From the NCBI GenBank assembly GCA_965263165.1, contig OZ253584.1, forward strand, positions 1,922,001-1,986,000: a stretch of 64,000 nt of DNA. Reading direction: 5' to 3'. Position 1 is the stretch's first letter, and each line of letters starts with the position of its first letter. The DNA is from SAR202-VII-2 sp965263165 (lineage in GTDB: Bacteria; Chloroflexota; Dehalococcoidia; Lucifugimonadales; SAR202-VII-2). Of the stretch, positions 14,662-23,675 are shown piece by piece. Below the pieces are notes generated by a model that made no database searches, was not told where the DNA came from, and was given only the letters and a program-made list of their open reading frames with translations. The position numbers and the translations under genes were made by a program.

Positions 14662-17274
14662 TCAACCGGCCCGCCCGGCGAGCCAATTGCCGACGGCGTC
14701 GAGGTTGAGGTCGAGCCATTTGGCGTTCAGCCTGATGCTCTCCAACGTCTGCTGCACGGTGCGGGTGGCGGATGGGGCGGGGTGGGTCTCGAAGAATTGG
14801 CGGACCTCCGCCTCGCGCTCGAGGCTGGCGAAACCGGCAGCGGCGCCCACGATTTGCATGATCGCGAAGCCGCCCTTGCCATAGCGGCGGTCGAGTTCGT
14901 CCCAACGATCTTTGATGAACTCCCAGGCGAGGTCGCGCCCTTCCGGGTTGTTGGCGGTCTGCACGAGCACGAGCGGCGCGTCCTGCGCCCGCACTTCCCC
15001 TGACATCGAGCGCTCCAAGAGGTCGGATAGGAGCGTTTTGTCGTGGGCCCGCGTCAGGGCGCTGAGGATGCGCATCTTTTCTTCGTGGAGGTCAGCCTCT
15101 CGTTGCAGGTGCCAGAGCGCGTCATAGGCGGCTCTGTCCGCCGCCTGCGCGGTCAGGGCGAATGCCACGCCCCGGATGTCGGGAGGAATCGTCCCGGTTC
15201 CCGCTGCGTGGGCATCGAAGCGCCTGCGGGCCTCGTCCAGCGTGCCCGGATCACCGTACTCGCCGTAGCGTCCAATTACGACGGTGCGGCGGACGGCGTC
15301 GAGGTGCTCCTCGCCTGGACGGGCGTCCCAGCCCACGTCGTCGGCGATCCTGGCGAACAGGCCGCGCGCATAGCGACGAAATGCCGCGACATGGGGCGTG
15401 CCGGTGAGCAGGCTTTCCAGGCCGCGCAGGTTGGCCGCAAGATCGCCCCAAACAATTGCGTCGGTCTCACCGAGGAACGCCTCCGCCAGCGATAGGAACA
15501 CCGTCGCCGGCAGGCGGCCCGCCTTGACGAGTGCGTAGGCGTCGTCTTGGAGGCCGAGACGGTCGATGGGGGGGAGCGATTGGGTTGCAATGGCCTCCTT
15601 CAAGAGGTCCCACTCCGCCTCGCTGTAGGCGACTCGAAAGAAGCCGGTCTGGCCGGCGTTCAATTTCAGCCAGCCGTCCTGCGCATCGACGCGGAACCGG
15701 CCGTCCTGCGTTGTCAACATGGCCTTAGCCCGCGCTGCGGCGCCGGCGGAGGCATAGGAGATGGGGACCGGCCATACGGAGTCGCCTGCCTCGGCATCGA
15801 GGAGGAGGTCGTACAGGAAACGGGACTGGGAGACGGTGACTTCGGCCGGTGATGCGGACCGGTCCACGTCTGCCGTCACCACCGGGTAGCCAACCTGTTT
15901 GACCCAAGCTTCCATGAGCTCCGTTGCGGACACTTCATGCCCGGCGGCGCTGCGCTCTGCGGCGGCGCTGATGGACTCCCAGAGGTCTGAACCTCTGGCG
16001 TTAGCGTAGGCATGGCCGCTCAGGTAGTCGCGCAGGCCGTCTCGAAAGGTTTCCGGCCCCACGTAGTCTTCCAGCATGCGGAGGACCGAGCCGCCCTTGC
16101 TGTAGCTGATGGCGTCGAACAACTCGCGGATGTCAGACGGGTCTTCCACGACCGCCTCGATCGGATGGGAGTTCCGCAGACCGTCGAGACCGAGGGCGGC
16201 GTTGGTGTCGTGGGAGACGAACTGGGTCCACATTTGCCACTCGGGAAAGAGGTGATCGACCGTCTTGTCTCCCATCCACGAGGCGAAGGACTCGTTGAGC
16301 CAAAGGTCGTCCCACCACTGCATGGTGACGAGATCGCCGAACCACATGTGGGCCATTTCGTGAGCGACGACTTCGAGGATGCGCTGCTTGGCCTGCGCGG
16401 CGGAGTTGTCCGGGTCGTAGAGCAGGGCCGTTTCGCGGTAGGTAATAGCTCCCCAATTCTCCATGGCGCCTGCGGCAAAGTCGGGCACGGCCACGTGGTC
16501 CATCTTCGGCAAAGGATAGGCAATGCCGAAGTAGTCGTTCATATAGGTCAGGGCCCGGACGCTGCTTTCGAGCGCAAACCGCCCCAAGTGTTCCTTGCCG
16601 CGCGTAGCCCATACTCTGACCTGCGCGCCGCCCGGCGCGGTCTCCTGGACGCAGGCCAAGTCGCCGACGATGAAGGCGAGCAGGTAGGTGGACATCTTCG
16701 GCGTGGTCTGGAAGCGGACGGACTTCAGGCCGTCGCCCGCGGGGTCTTCGCTGACGATGGGCATGTTGGATATGGCCGCCAGGTTCTCCGGGGCCACCAA
16801 CGTCACGTCGAACTCGGCCTTGACCGACGGTTCGTCCCAGCAGGGAAAGGCGCGGCGGGCATCCGTTGCCTCGAACTGCGTGGTGGCCAGATAGCGGTCA
16901 TTACCGTCGGCGTCGGCGTAGTGGCTGCGATAGAAGCCGCGCAGCTGGTCGTTCAGTATGCCGCTGAAACTGAGGCGCAACACGGCCGGGCCGGGCGGCG
17001 CTTCCTGGGGGAATCGGAGCGCGAGGCGGTCGGTATCCTCGTCTAGGACGAGCTCGCCAGCGTTGAGGGTCTCGCCGTTGGGCAGTTCGAGGCTCGCAGT
17101 GGCAACCTCCAGTTCCGCGGCGTTGAGCACGATTTCCGACACGGGTTCCAGAATGTCTATCTCCACCCACTCTTCGCCGGTGAAGGAGAAGTCTTCGAGG
17201 TCGGGCTTCAAGGTGATGTGATAGCGGATGGGCTGGACGTTCGTTGGAAGCCTGAAGGGAGAGGAAGTGGGCAT
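14662..17274 (-). CDS. M1-family zinc aminopeptidase (PepN/ERAP-like)
   Basis: 870 residues from the ATG at 17274 (MPTSSPFRLPTNVQPIRYHI); an upstream GTG-type extension of 12 residues is less likely. The beta N-terminal domain is followed by GAMENWGAITY (about residue 268) and the zinc motif HEMAHMWFGDL (HExxH about 302-306) with the third ligand in WLNESFASW. The long C-terminal ERAP1-like helical domain is complete. M1 enzymes remove N-terminal residues from peptides, usually in the cytosol; no signal peptide is seen. It converges on dnaN and follows the carboxyltransferase gene on the same strand, with 57 bp between them. Confidence 0.93.
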   Translation of the reverse strand: MPTSSPFRLPTNVQPIRYHITLKPDLEDFSFTGEEWVEIDILEPVSEIVLNAAELEVATASLELPNGETLNAGELVLDEDTDRLALRFPQEAPPGPAVLRLSFSGILNDQLRGFYRSHYADADGNDRYLATTQFEATDARRAFPCWDEPSVKAEFDVTLVAPENLAAISNMPIVSEDPAGDGLKSVRFQTTPKMSTYLLAFIVGDLACVQETAPGGAQVRVWATRGKEHLGRFALESSVRALTYMNDYFGIAYPLPKMDHVAVPDFAAGAMENWGAITYRETALLYDPDNSAAQAKQRILEVVAHEMAHMWFGDLVTMQWWDDLWLNESFASWMGDKTVDHLFPEWQMWTQFVSHDTNAALGLDGLRNSHPIEAVVEDPSDIRELFDAISYSKGGSVLRMLEDYVGPETFRDGLRDYLSGHAYANARGSDLWESISAAAERSAAGHEVSATELMEAWVKQVGYPVVTADVDRSASPAEVTVSQSRFLYDLLLDAEAGDSVWPVPISYASAGAAARAKAMLTTQDGRFRVDAQDGWLKLNAGQTGFFRVAYSEAEWDLLKEAIATQSLPPIDRLGLQDDAYALVKAGRLPATVFLSLAEAFLGETDAIVWGDLAANLRGLESLLTGTPHVAAFRRYARGLFARIADDVGWDARPGEEHLDAVRRTVVIGRYGEYGDPGTLDEARRRFDAHAAGTGTIPPDIRGVAFALTAQAADRAAYDALWHLQREADLHEEKMRILSALTRAHDKTLLSDLLERSMSGEVRAQDAPLVLVQTANNPEGRDLAWEFIKDRWDELDRRYGKGGFAIMQIVGAAAGFASLEREAEVRQFFETHPAPSATRTVQQTLESIRLNAKWLDLNLDAVGNWLAGRAG

Positions 17275-17331
17275 TGCTCGTGGGTCTCCTGAGGATGGGT
17301 TGGGGAGCATTCGCTTGTTGCTGGTCAGCGG

Positions 17332-18789
17332 CTAGTCGTGGTGGTGGCGGCCGGCTATCAGTTCAAACTCGGGGCGGCGGATGGCCAGGTAGTCTGGCGC
17401 CTGGCGCCCCAGGATGGCTTTGGCCAGAGCTACGACGGGATGCGGTCCTGTGGGGTAGGGTTGATGTGGGCCGGCCTTCAAGAGTTCGTCCACGGCATCG
17501 TCGCCGGCGGCGAACCGCATGAGAATCTCGTCGTCCGAAATGTTGCCGAACTGGCGGCGGACCTCTTGGAGCGTGGGCTCCGGAAGGGGTTTGGTGGCCA
17601 CCTCCCAGGCGCGTCTCCGGTTCAGTATCCTGTCGCGCACGTCCTGGTCCATAGCGTTTGCCGATTCGTACCCCCACCAGCCCAACGCGTATTGGATGAC
17701 CTGCTCGGTCACGACCTCGTAGCGGGTGCCGTTGATGACGTTGATGGTTGCCTGTACGCCGACGAATTGGGAGAAGGGGGTCACCATCACGGGGTATCCC
17801 AACTCGGCCCGGACCGACTTGCACTCCTCCAGGACGGCGTCAAGCAAATGGCTCCGGTTCAGGTTGCCCAACTGGAAACGGAGGTTGGAGATCATGCCTC
17901 CGGGCACCTGGTGCTGGTATTGGCTCTCGTCGTATTCCAGCGGCTCCCCCATCGCGAACCCCGCCCGCCTGACGACGGACGTGAAGTGCGGCTCGACCGG
18001 CGATAGGGCTTCCTCGTCTATTTGCGGGGAGTACCCCAGCGCCCGGGCGTTCTGGGCGACGTGGAACAGCGATGGGTTCCCCGACCCGTTGGCGAGAGGA
18101 GGAATAGCGGCATGAATGTTGGGGATGCCCAACTTGATCCCCTCCAGGGCGGTCAGCGGCCCCAACCCAGTGGTGCAGTGGGTGTGGAGTTCCAGCGTGT
18201 GGCCGCCCAGGTGTCGCTGGATGGCCGGTGTGAGGGTCCGCATGCGTTCGGGGGTAAGCAATCCCCCGGGGTCTTTCAGGCAGATGCGGAATGGGTTCAA
18301 GGCGGCGGCTTGTTGGGCCTTGAGGGCGTAGTATTCGTCAGTGTGACGCGGCGAGACCGAGTAGATGAGGTTGATGATGACGTCCAGCCCCGCGGCCTTT
18401 GCCATGGGCGTCCGCACGCCCCAACCCTCGGCCTCGTTGCCGGAGTCGGAGAGGCGGAGCTGGTGAACGCCGTTGGCCGCGAGGCGCTCCAGCCACATCT
18501 GGTACAGGGCCATCGGGGCCAGGTCGAAGGCGGCGAAAGACCGGCCGCCGACGACGCGCAGGGGGGTGTGCCTGGCCCGCTTGGCGATCTCGCGTATGCG
18601 TTCCCAGGGGTCTTCCTTCAGTTCCCGCACGATCTTCTTGCTGGGGTTGCCGTCGATCTCGATGGACTCGAAGCCGGCGTTGTCCAGGTTTTCGATAATG
18701 GGGGTCAACATGCCCGTCCGGGTGTTCTGCGCCCAGAGGCTGTTGGGGCCGTCCCTGATGGTCGTGTCGGCGAAGCGGATTTCTGGCAT
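17332..18789 (-). CDS. Pyruvate/oxaloacetate carboxyltransferase-like TIM-barrel protein without biotin domain
   Basis: 485 residues. Motifs of the carboxyltransferase domain of pyruvate carboxylase/OadA are in order: FADTTIRDGPNSLWA (homologues have LRDAHQS), LKDPGGLLTP, LELHTHCTTGLGPL (metal-binding His-x-His), QVPGGMISNLRFQ and VTPFSQFVGVQA. The conserved C-terminal PYC_OADA region is present, but the Ala/Pro linker and biotinyl domain (AMKM) are missing. It may work with a separate biotin carrier or on another substrate; the substitution of His in the first motif (DGPNS for DAHQS) makes the acceptor uncertain. No carboxylase subunit is adjacent. The next gene is divergent, with 205 bp between them. 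Confidence 0.82.
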   Translation of the reverse strand: MPEIRFADTTIRDGPNSLWAQNTRTGMLTPIIENLDNAGFESIEIDGNPSKKIVRELKEDPWERIREIAKRARHTPLRVVGGRSFAAFDLAPMALYQMWLERLAANGVHQLRLSDSGNEAEGWGVRTPMAKAAGLDVIINLIYSVSPRHTDEYYALKAQQAAALNPFRICLKDPGGLLTPERMRTLTPAIQRHLGGHTLELHTHCTTGLGPLTALEGIKLGIPNIHAAIPPLANGSGNPSLFHVAQNARALGYSPQIDEEALSPVEPHFTSVVRRAGFAMGEPLEYDESQYQHQVPGGMISNLRFQLGNLNRSHLLDAVLEECKSVRAELGYPVMVTPFSQFVGVQATINVINGTRYEVVTEQVIQYALGWWGYESANAMDQDVRDRILNRRRAWEVATKPLPEPTLQEVRRQFGNISDDEILMRFAAGDDAVDELLKAGPHQPYPTGPHPVVALAKAILGRQAPDYLAIRRPEFELIAGRHHHD

Positions 18790-18994
18790 TCCCTGTCCTC
18801 TGTTAAGACGTTCGGCGCTCCGGAGGGTTCGCGCTGGAGGCGTTCAACCCGCCGGTCCCATGGGCTCGCGCCGGGTAATGATAGCAGGTTGGCGGGGTTG
18901 ATTAGGAGGCTGTGAAGGGGCGTGTTATTCTTGGGCCTGCTTGGCCTGCGGAGACGGTGCAGCGCTCGGCAAACCAGGAGCATGGGAGGGCCGT

Positions 18995-20170
18995 ATGTTT
19001 CATGTAGACCTGACCCCGTTTGGCGTGGATATGGAGCGGTTGAGGCGGGAGCGGCTGGAGCGGCTTCAGGCGTCGATGGCCACGCGCGGCCTTGGCGCCC
19101 TTCTCCTGACGGACCCGCTCAATATCCGCTACGCAACCAATGCGGTCCTCTGGCTCAACATGCGGGCCACTGCGATTCAGCGGTTTGCGTTGGTGCCCGT
19201 GGAGGGGGAGCCTATTATCTACGAGCGGCCCCTGGGCAAGAGCCGGGCCGGAGGCGACTCGGAGCCGGGCGGCATTAGGTCGTTCAACTCCTTCATGTTC
19301 GCCATGAGGCCCGCGGCGGCAACCGAGCATTTTGCGTCGCAGGTGGCGGACGGCTTGAAGGAGCTGGGTGTGGCGGGAGAGCCGTTGGGCGTGGACGCGC
19401 TGAACTTGGGCGCGGTGGAGTCGCTGAGGGCGGCCGGGGCCGCCGCAACGGACGGGTGGCCTGCGCTGCTGGAAGCGCGCCGCGTCAAGACGGTGGACGA
19501 AGTCCAACTCATTCGGTGGACGACGCAGACTAAGTTCCGCGGGTACGACTTGGTGCGCGAGACGCTTGCGGAGATGCCGGCCAGCGAGGACCGGCTGAGC
19601 CGGCTCATGCTGGACTACCTGCTGGACCAGGGCTTCGAGGCGGGCAGCGAGTTCATCGCCATCTACGATTCCAGTCAGATGGTCGACCGGCCCCACAGCG
19701 AGCCGATGGGCACCGACCTGGTGGTGGCGGAGGGAGACCTGCTCATCTGCGACGCCACGGTGGCGGGGCCCGGGGGCTATTACAGCGATTTCGCCCGCAC
19801 GTATAGCCGCGGGACGCCGCCCGCTGAGAACCGCGCCCGCTACCAGGAGGCCTACGCAACCCTCCAGGAGGCGCTGCCGCTCGTCAAGCCGGGGCCGTGC
19901 ACGGAGCTTTTCGAGCGCTTTGGCAAGGATGCCGAGGATAGGCTGCCCGGCCTCGACGGGTTTCACGGGGTTGGCATGTCTATCTACGAGACCCCGTGGC
20001 TCCGGGGGTGGGACCCTCCGGAGTACGAGGTGGCCCTGGAGGAGAACATGATCATCGCTCTGGAGGTCAACCACTACCCCGTGAAGCTGGAGCACCTCCT
20101 CCGCGTCACCGGCGACGGCGCCGAGATACTCTCCACGTACCCCATTGAGCCGGAGCTTGCGGTCATTTAG
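18995..20170 (+). CDS. M24-family metallohydrolase (creatinase/Xaa-Pro aminopeptidase-like)
   Basis: 391 residues from the ATG at 18995, preceded by GGGAGGG. The creatinase N-terminal domain (MATRGLGALLLTDPLNIRYAT) is followed by the pita-bread domain. Metal ligands are visible: Asp in LLICDATV and YYSDFARTY, His in FHGVGMSIYE, Glu in IIALEVNHY and KLEHLLRVT. Relatives include prolidase, creatinase and the DMSP lyase DddP, so the substrate cannot be set from sequence. It opens a same-strand run: the MetE-like gene follows after 31 bp and a racemase-like gene after that, suggesting one catabolic operon. Confidence 0.87.
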   Translation: MFHVDLTPFGVDMERLRRERLERLQASMATRGLGALLLTDPLNIRYATNAVLWLNMRATAIQRFALVPVEGEPIIYERPLGKSRAGGDSEPGGIRSFNSFMFAMRPAAATEHFASQVADGLKELGVAGEPLGVDALNLGAVESLRAAGAAATDGWPALLEARRVKTVDEVQLIRWTTQTKFRGYDLVRETLAEMPASEDRLSRLMLDYLLDQGFEAGSEFIAIYDSSQMVDRPHSEPMGTDLVVAEGDLLICDATVAGPGGYYSDFARTYSRGTPPAENRARYQEAYATLQEALPLVKPGPCTELFERFGKDAEDRLPGLDGFHGVGMSIYETPWLRGWDPPEYEVALEENMIIALEVNHYPVKLEHLLRVTGDGAEILSTYPIEPELAVI

Positions 20171-20201
20171 CCAGCCATAAACCCTGAGGGAGGAATTCGG
20201 G

Positions 20202-21314
20202 ATGACACAGCAGAGCCAGTCGTTGGACACCATTCGCACCGACCTCGTTGGCAGTTTCCTGCGGCCGCCGCGGCTGAAGGACGCACATATCCAGCGGAGC
20301 CGGCAGCAGGTCAGCGATGAGGAAGTCCGGCAGGTCCAGGACGAGGCCATTCGCGGCCTGATCGCAAGGGAGGAGGCGGTTGGCCTGCCGGTGGCGACCG
20401 ACGGGGAGTTCCGCCGCGATACCTTCATGGACAGCTTCACGGCTGCCGTGACCGGCATCAATCTGAGAGCGCCCGTGGTGGAGGAGGCTGCAACGCCCAA
20501 CACGCGGGGGGATGACCCAACCTTCAACCGGCGCCAGCCCGCCACCGAACGCCTGAGCCTGCTGCACAATCTGGTGCTGGACGAGTTCCGGTTCGCCCAG
20601 GGACTGACGGGCATCCCGGTCAAGGTCACGCTGATAGGGCCGGGACGGATCATGCAGCTCTACGACCCGGAGAGCGAGGTGTACGCCGGCATGGACGAGT
20701 TCCTTGCTGATGTCGTCGCCATTGAGCGGGAGATCATTGGGCAGGTGGTGGAGGCGGGATGCCGGTATGTGCAGATAGACGAGCCGTCGTATACGGCCTA
20801 CGTGGACGAGAGGTGGCTGGAGTCCATGAAGGAGCGGGGCGAGGACTCGCAGGCGCATCTCAACCAGGCCATTGAGGCCGACAACGCGGTGATGAGCGGA
20901 TTTCCGGGCGTTACGTTCGGGGTCCACGTGTGCCGGGGCAATCGCCAGAGCATGTACCACCGGGAGGGCGCCTACGACGCGATCGCCGAGCGCCTGTTTA
21001 CGGGACTCGATTGCCAGCGCCTGCTGCTGGAGTACGACACGCCCAGGGCGGGCACATTCGACCCGCTGCGGTTTGTTCCAGCGGGAAAGGTGGCCGTCCT
21101 TGGCCTGGTCAGCACCAAGACGCCGGACCTGGAGGACGCGGATGCGCTCAGGCGCAGGTTGGCGGAGGCCGAGCAGTTCCTGCCCCTGGAGCAGATGGCG
21201 CTCAGTCCACAGTGCGGTTTCGCTTCCGGGATAGCCGGGAACCTGCTGGGCGAGGATGCTCAGTGGCGGAAGCTGGAGTTGATCGAAGAGGTTGCGGCAG
21301 GCGTGTGGGGCTAG
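20202..21314 (+). CDS. Cobalamin-independent methionine synthase-like protein (MetE C-terminal domain, short form)
   Basis: 370 residues, the length of single-domain MetE homologues such as YxjG/YxjH rather than full MetE (about 750). Zinc ligands match MetE: His and Cys in GVHVCRGN, Glu in LLLEYDTP, Cys in SPQCGFASG. Substrate-pocket motifs VGSFLRPP, TDGEFRRD, IGPGRIMQLYDP and VQIDEPSY are present. Without the N-terminal domain these proteins may transfer methyl groups from donors other than polyglutamyl methyltetrahydrofolate, or demethylate small molecules. AGGGAGGAATTC precedes the ATG. Position between the M24 and racemase-like genes points to a common catabolic unit (inference). Confidence 0.86.
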   Translation: MTQQSQSLDTIRTDLVGSFLRPPRLKDAHIQRSRQQVSDEEVRQVQDEAIRGLIAREEAVGLPVATDGEFRRDTFMDSFTAAVTGINLRAPVVEEAATPNTRGDDPTFNRRQPATERLSLLHNLVLDEFRFAQGLTGIPVKVTLIGPGRIMQLYDPESEVYAGMDEFLADVVAIEREIIGQVVEAGCRYVQIDEPSYTAYVDERWLESMKERGEDSQAHLNQAIEADNAVMSGFPGVTFGVHVCRGNRQSMYHREGAYDAIAERLFTGLDCQRLLLEYDTPRAGTFDPLRFVPAGKVAVLGLVSTKTPDLEDADALRRRLAEAEQFLPLEQMALSPQCGFASGIAGNLLGEDAQWRKLELIEEVAAGVWG

Positions 21315-21370
21315 GCGTCCGGCGCGGTCCGCCTGCTTTAGCGGACAACCCCTGAGAAGGAGCCGAAGGC

Positions 21371-22087
21371 ATGTATGGAACCCGAGCCCGCATAGGCTAC
21401 ACGTCTCCGCCGCTGGCTTCGGAGATCTTCCCCTACGAGTTCTACCAGATGGCGCCGGAGGGCGTGGGTCTGGCGCTGGCAACGCTTGATGTCTGGGAGC
21501 ATACGGTCGACGAGCTGAACGGCAGCTACCACCGCACGGTGCGGGCCGCCCGCGCCATGGGCGAGGCCAGGATTGACCTGATCGTGTTGGGCGGCGTACC
21601 CGTCCTTTCGTCGAAGGGGGCTGGGAACATTGCCAGCTTTGCCAGGTCGGTGGAGGAGGAGACCGGCATACCGGTCACCACGGCCCCCGAAGCCTACGAG
21701 CGCGCTCTCGACCAGCTTGATAGCCGGCGCATTGTCGTGGTGGAGACGCCGCACATTCCGGAGCGCGGCGCTCTTGACCACGCCGGGCGCGAGGTGTTGG
21801 GACGCCGGGGTTGGGGCAGCGAACGGATGGTCGCGTCGACGGTGCAGCCCTCGGGGGAGGTGGCGCGGTTGGGGCGCGAACTGGTGTGGGAGCACCCCGG
21901 GGCCGACACGCTTTGGCTGAACTGGCCCCACCGGGCCACTGTCGATCAGATAGAGGGGTTGGAGCAGGAGCTTGGCGTCAATGTTGTGAGCGCCACGCAG
22001 GCTATCGTATGGCATGCCCTCAGAAAGGCCGGCGTTAGCGAGGCCATTCCGGGCTTCGGGCGGCTGCTGAGAGAGCCGGAGGCGTAG
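21371..22087 (+). CDS. Asp/Glu racemase superfamily (maleate isomerase/AMDase-like), paralogue 3
   Basis: 238 residues, GAAGGAG 6 bp before the ATG. The pattern of maleate isomerase-like proteins is clear: RIGYTSPPLASEIFPYEFYQMAP at the N-terminus, IDLIVLGGVPVLSSKGAG at the first active-site loop, GIPVTTAPEAYERALDQL, and TLWLNWPHRATVDQIEGLEQELGVNVVSATQAIVWHAL. In canonical enzymes the first loop and the loop after the fifth strand each carry Cys; here they read GGVP and NWPH, and the protein has no Cys. It is more distant from the pair at 2471-4031 than they are from each other. It is the third gene of the run from 18995 and ends in a hairpin. Confidence 0.78.
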   Translation: MYGTRARIGYTSPPLASEIFPYEFYQMAPEGVGLALATLDVWEHTVDELNGSYHRTVRAARAMGEARIDLIVLGGVPVLSSKGAGNIASFARSVEEETGIPVTTAPEAYERALDQLDSRRIVVVETPHIPERGALDHAGREVLGRRGWGSERMVASTVQPSGEVARLGRELVWEHPGADTLWLNWPHRATVDQIEGLEQELGVNVVSATQAIVWHALRKAGVSEAIPGFGRLLREPEA

Positions 22088-22103
22088 GCGCGCTTGGCGC
22101 GCC
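22087..22103 (+). terminator. GC hairpin at the end of the M24-MetE-racemase run
   Basis: GGCGCGC-TTG-GCGCGCC, overlapping the last base of the racemase-like stop codon. There is no T-run after it, so it may be a Rho-assisted or weak terminator. Confidence 0.4.
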
Positions 22104-22337
22104 GCTTGCGCTTAAGGCTTCGCTCCCGTAGCGCATGTCCCAGGGAAGTATAGCTAGCGGCGCAGAATTAGATATTGGATTCCGGCGCTTTCCGTGGGGA
22201 CAGCGGCTGGGCGCGCCAACTGGTCATCAAACGCGTAGGCGAAGGGGCGCCGCGCGTGCGCGTTGACGGCCATGGGCGCCGCCCCTATACTCGCCGCGGA
22301 CGCTCCCTCCCGGGGCCTGATGCATGGGGAGACCCCC

Positions 22338-23051
22338 GTGAACAATGAAGCCAGCGCCTACAACAGCCCCGATTTCGTTTTTGCCCGGGGCGTACCCGAC
22401 AACCCCGGCGAGACCATGCCCGCCATCGTGGGGGCGCCGGCCCCTGACTTCGAGGCGGTGAGTCTCGACGGCGGGACCGTCCGGCTGAGCGGGCTGCGGG
22501 GGCGTTACGTCGTCATCATGACGGGGGCGGTGACCAGCCCCATGTGCGCCTACGAGGTTCCCGCGCTCAACGCGTTGCAGGGCGAGTTCGGTGAGCAGGG
22601 GTTTTCGTTCTTCCTGCTGTACACCCGCGAGTCGCATCCGGCGGAGCATTACCCCGCCCATGCCTTGATGGAGCAAAAGATCGCCCACGCACGGGACCTC
22701 CGGCGACTGGAAGGCGTAGGCGTGCCCGTATTGGTGGATGGCCTGGACGGGGCCATTCATAGGAGCTACGGAGCGTGGCCAGCGGCCCTCTTCGTTGTCG
22801 ACCGGAGCGGGAAGCTCGTGTACCGAGCAAACATGGCGAACACCGTCGAGCTGCGGCAGCTTTTGCAGGACCTCGTTGAAGCGGACCGGCAGGCTGCGCG
22901 GGGCGAGGTGCTCCACGGCCAGTATTCGGAGCGTCTGATACCGCATCTGGCCGACAAGGAGACGCACCACCGCGTCTATGAGCGGGCCGGCCCCAAGGCG
23001 TTCGAGGACCATTGGGCTAGGAGTCCTCACCAGCGGAACGTCTGGCCTTAG
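22338..23051 (+). CDS. Thioredoxin-fold redoxin (AhpC/TSA or deiodinase-like)
   Basis: About 237 residues from GTG 22338, chosen because GGGGAG lies 6 bp upstream; an in-frame ATG at 22320 would add six residues. The core is VGAPAPDFEAVSLDGGTVRLSGLRGRYVVIMTG (redoxin start), AVTSPMCAYEVPALNALQGEF at the active-site helix, and GAWPAALFVVDRSGKLVYR with the cis-Pro region. Where thioredoxin-like enzymes have CPxC or a selenocysteine, this protein has TSPMC, leaving one shifted Cys. Deiodinase-like redoxins in bacteria show similar spacing. The last 45 residues (His-rich, LADKETHHRVYERAGP) are an extension. Probably a thiol peroxidase or redox protein of unknown partner. Confidence 0.7.
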   Translation: MNNEASAYNSPDFVFARGVPDNPGETMPAIVGAPAPDFEAVSLDGGTVRLSGLRGRYVVIMTGAVTSPMCAYEVPALNALQGEFGEQGFSFFLLYTRESHPAEHYPAHALMEQKIAHARDLRRLEGVGVPVLVDGLDGAIHRSYGAWPAALFVVDRSGKLVYRANMANTVELRQLLQDLVEADRQAARGEVLHGQYSERLIPHLADKETHHRVYERAGPKAFEDHWARSPHQRNVWP

Positions 23052-23129
23052 TCTGGTGCGGGTGACGCGCTTCGGGGCGAAGGGGCGCAGTCCCGGACCT
23101 TGCGGCGAGTTGCGAAGGGGAGTGCGAAC

Positions 23130-23153
23130 GTCATGCGCGAGATCGCGCATGAC
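23130..23153. repeat. Inverted repeat between redoxin and repeat-protein genes
   Basis: GTCATGCGCGA-GA-TCGCGCATGAC: perfect 11-bp arms with a 2-bp centre, 79 bp after the redoxin stop and 79 bp before the next ATG. It could be a terminator stem without a T-run or a protein-binding site. Confidence 0.5.
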
Positions 23154-23231
23154 TGGGCGAGGATGGCGGTGCTGCCGGGGAGGCCTGGCGGGAGACTGCA
23201 CGCGGCGTGACCTTCAATTAAGGTGGCGGAC

Positions 23232-23522
23232 ATGGAAATGTCGGATGCGGTAGCCACATACAGGAGCGCGATTGGCCTGGTTGCGGTGGGCCGCTTCTAC
23301 GCGATTGGCCTGGTTGCGGCAAGTGTAATCAACGCAGTGGGGATGGTTGCGATAGGCGCACTGAACGCGATGGGGCTTGTTACGTTCAGCCCCATAAACG
23401 CACTGGGATTTGTTGCGGTAGGCGGTGTCAACGCAGTGGGTCTTGTTGCGATAGGCGGCTTGAACGCGACGGGCCTTATTGCGGTAGGCGGGAATGCCAG
23501 AAGTCTGCTCTCTCCGTCTTAA
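23232..23522 (+). CDS. Small protein of seven 11-residue Ala/Gly/Val/Asn repeats
   Basis: 96 residues from the ATG at 23232 (AAGGTGG upstream; GTG 23223 is an alternative). After MEMSDAVATYRS it consists almost wholly of an undecapeptide repeat: AIGLVAVGRFY, AIGLVAASVIN, AVGMVAIGALN, AMGLVTFSPIN, ALGFVAVGGVN, AVGLVAIGGLN, ATGLIAVGG. The consensus is A-x-G-[LMF]-V-A-x-G-x-[LVI]-N. There is no charged residue after the first turn. Such strict periodicity suggests a beta-solenoid or a membrane/amyloid-like surface polymer rather than an enzyme. The 33-bp DNA unit varies at third positions, so the protein repeat is being kept by selection. No family was recognised. Confidence 0.65.
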   Translation: MEMSDAVATYRSAIGLVAVGRFYAIGLVAASVINAVGMVAIGALNAMGLVTFSPINALGFVAVGGVNAVGLVAIGGLNATGLIAVGGNARSLLSPS

Positions 23523-23675
23523 AGGAGTCCCCAACCCCTCACAGTGGACGGGTTGGGGATGGAGCGGTGGGGGCGCGGGACGGCCCAACGCAACCGCGAG
23601 GCCCGAGCAGTCTTCCCGCCGTGCAGGAAGACCTGCCGCCGGACCGCTGACCGCCGCAACAGGGAGGCCAGCATC

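Noticed and set aside
18902..20653. 583-residue open frame on the minus strand
   Set aside because: It is the antisense shadow of the M24 and MetE-like genes, an effect of high GC third positions; no family motif and no start signal.
20163..21482. 439-residue minus-strand frame
   Set aside because: Antisense to the MetE-like gene; Arg/Leu/His-rich composition without recognisable domain.
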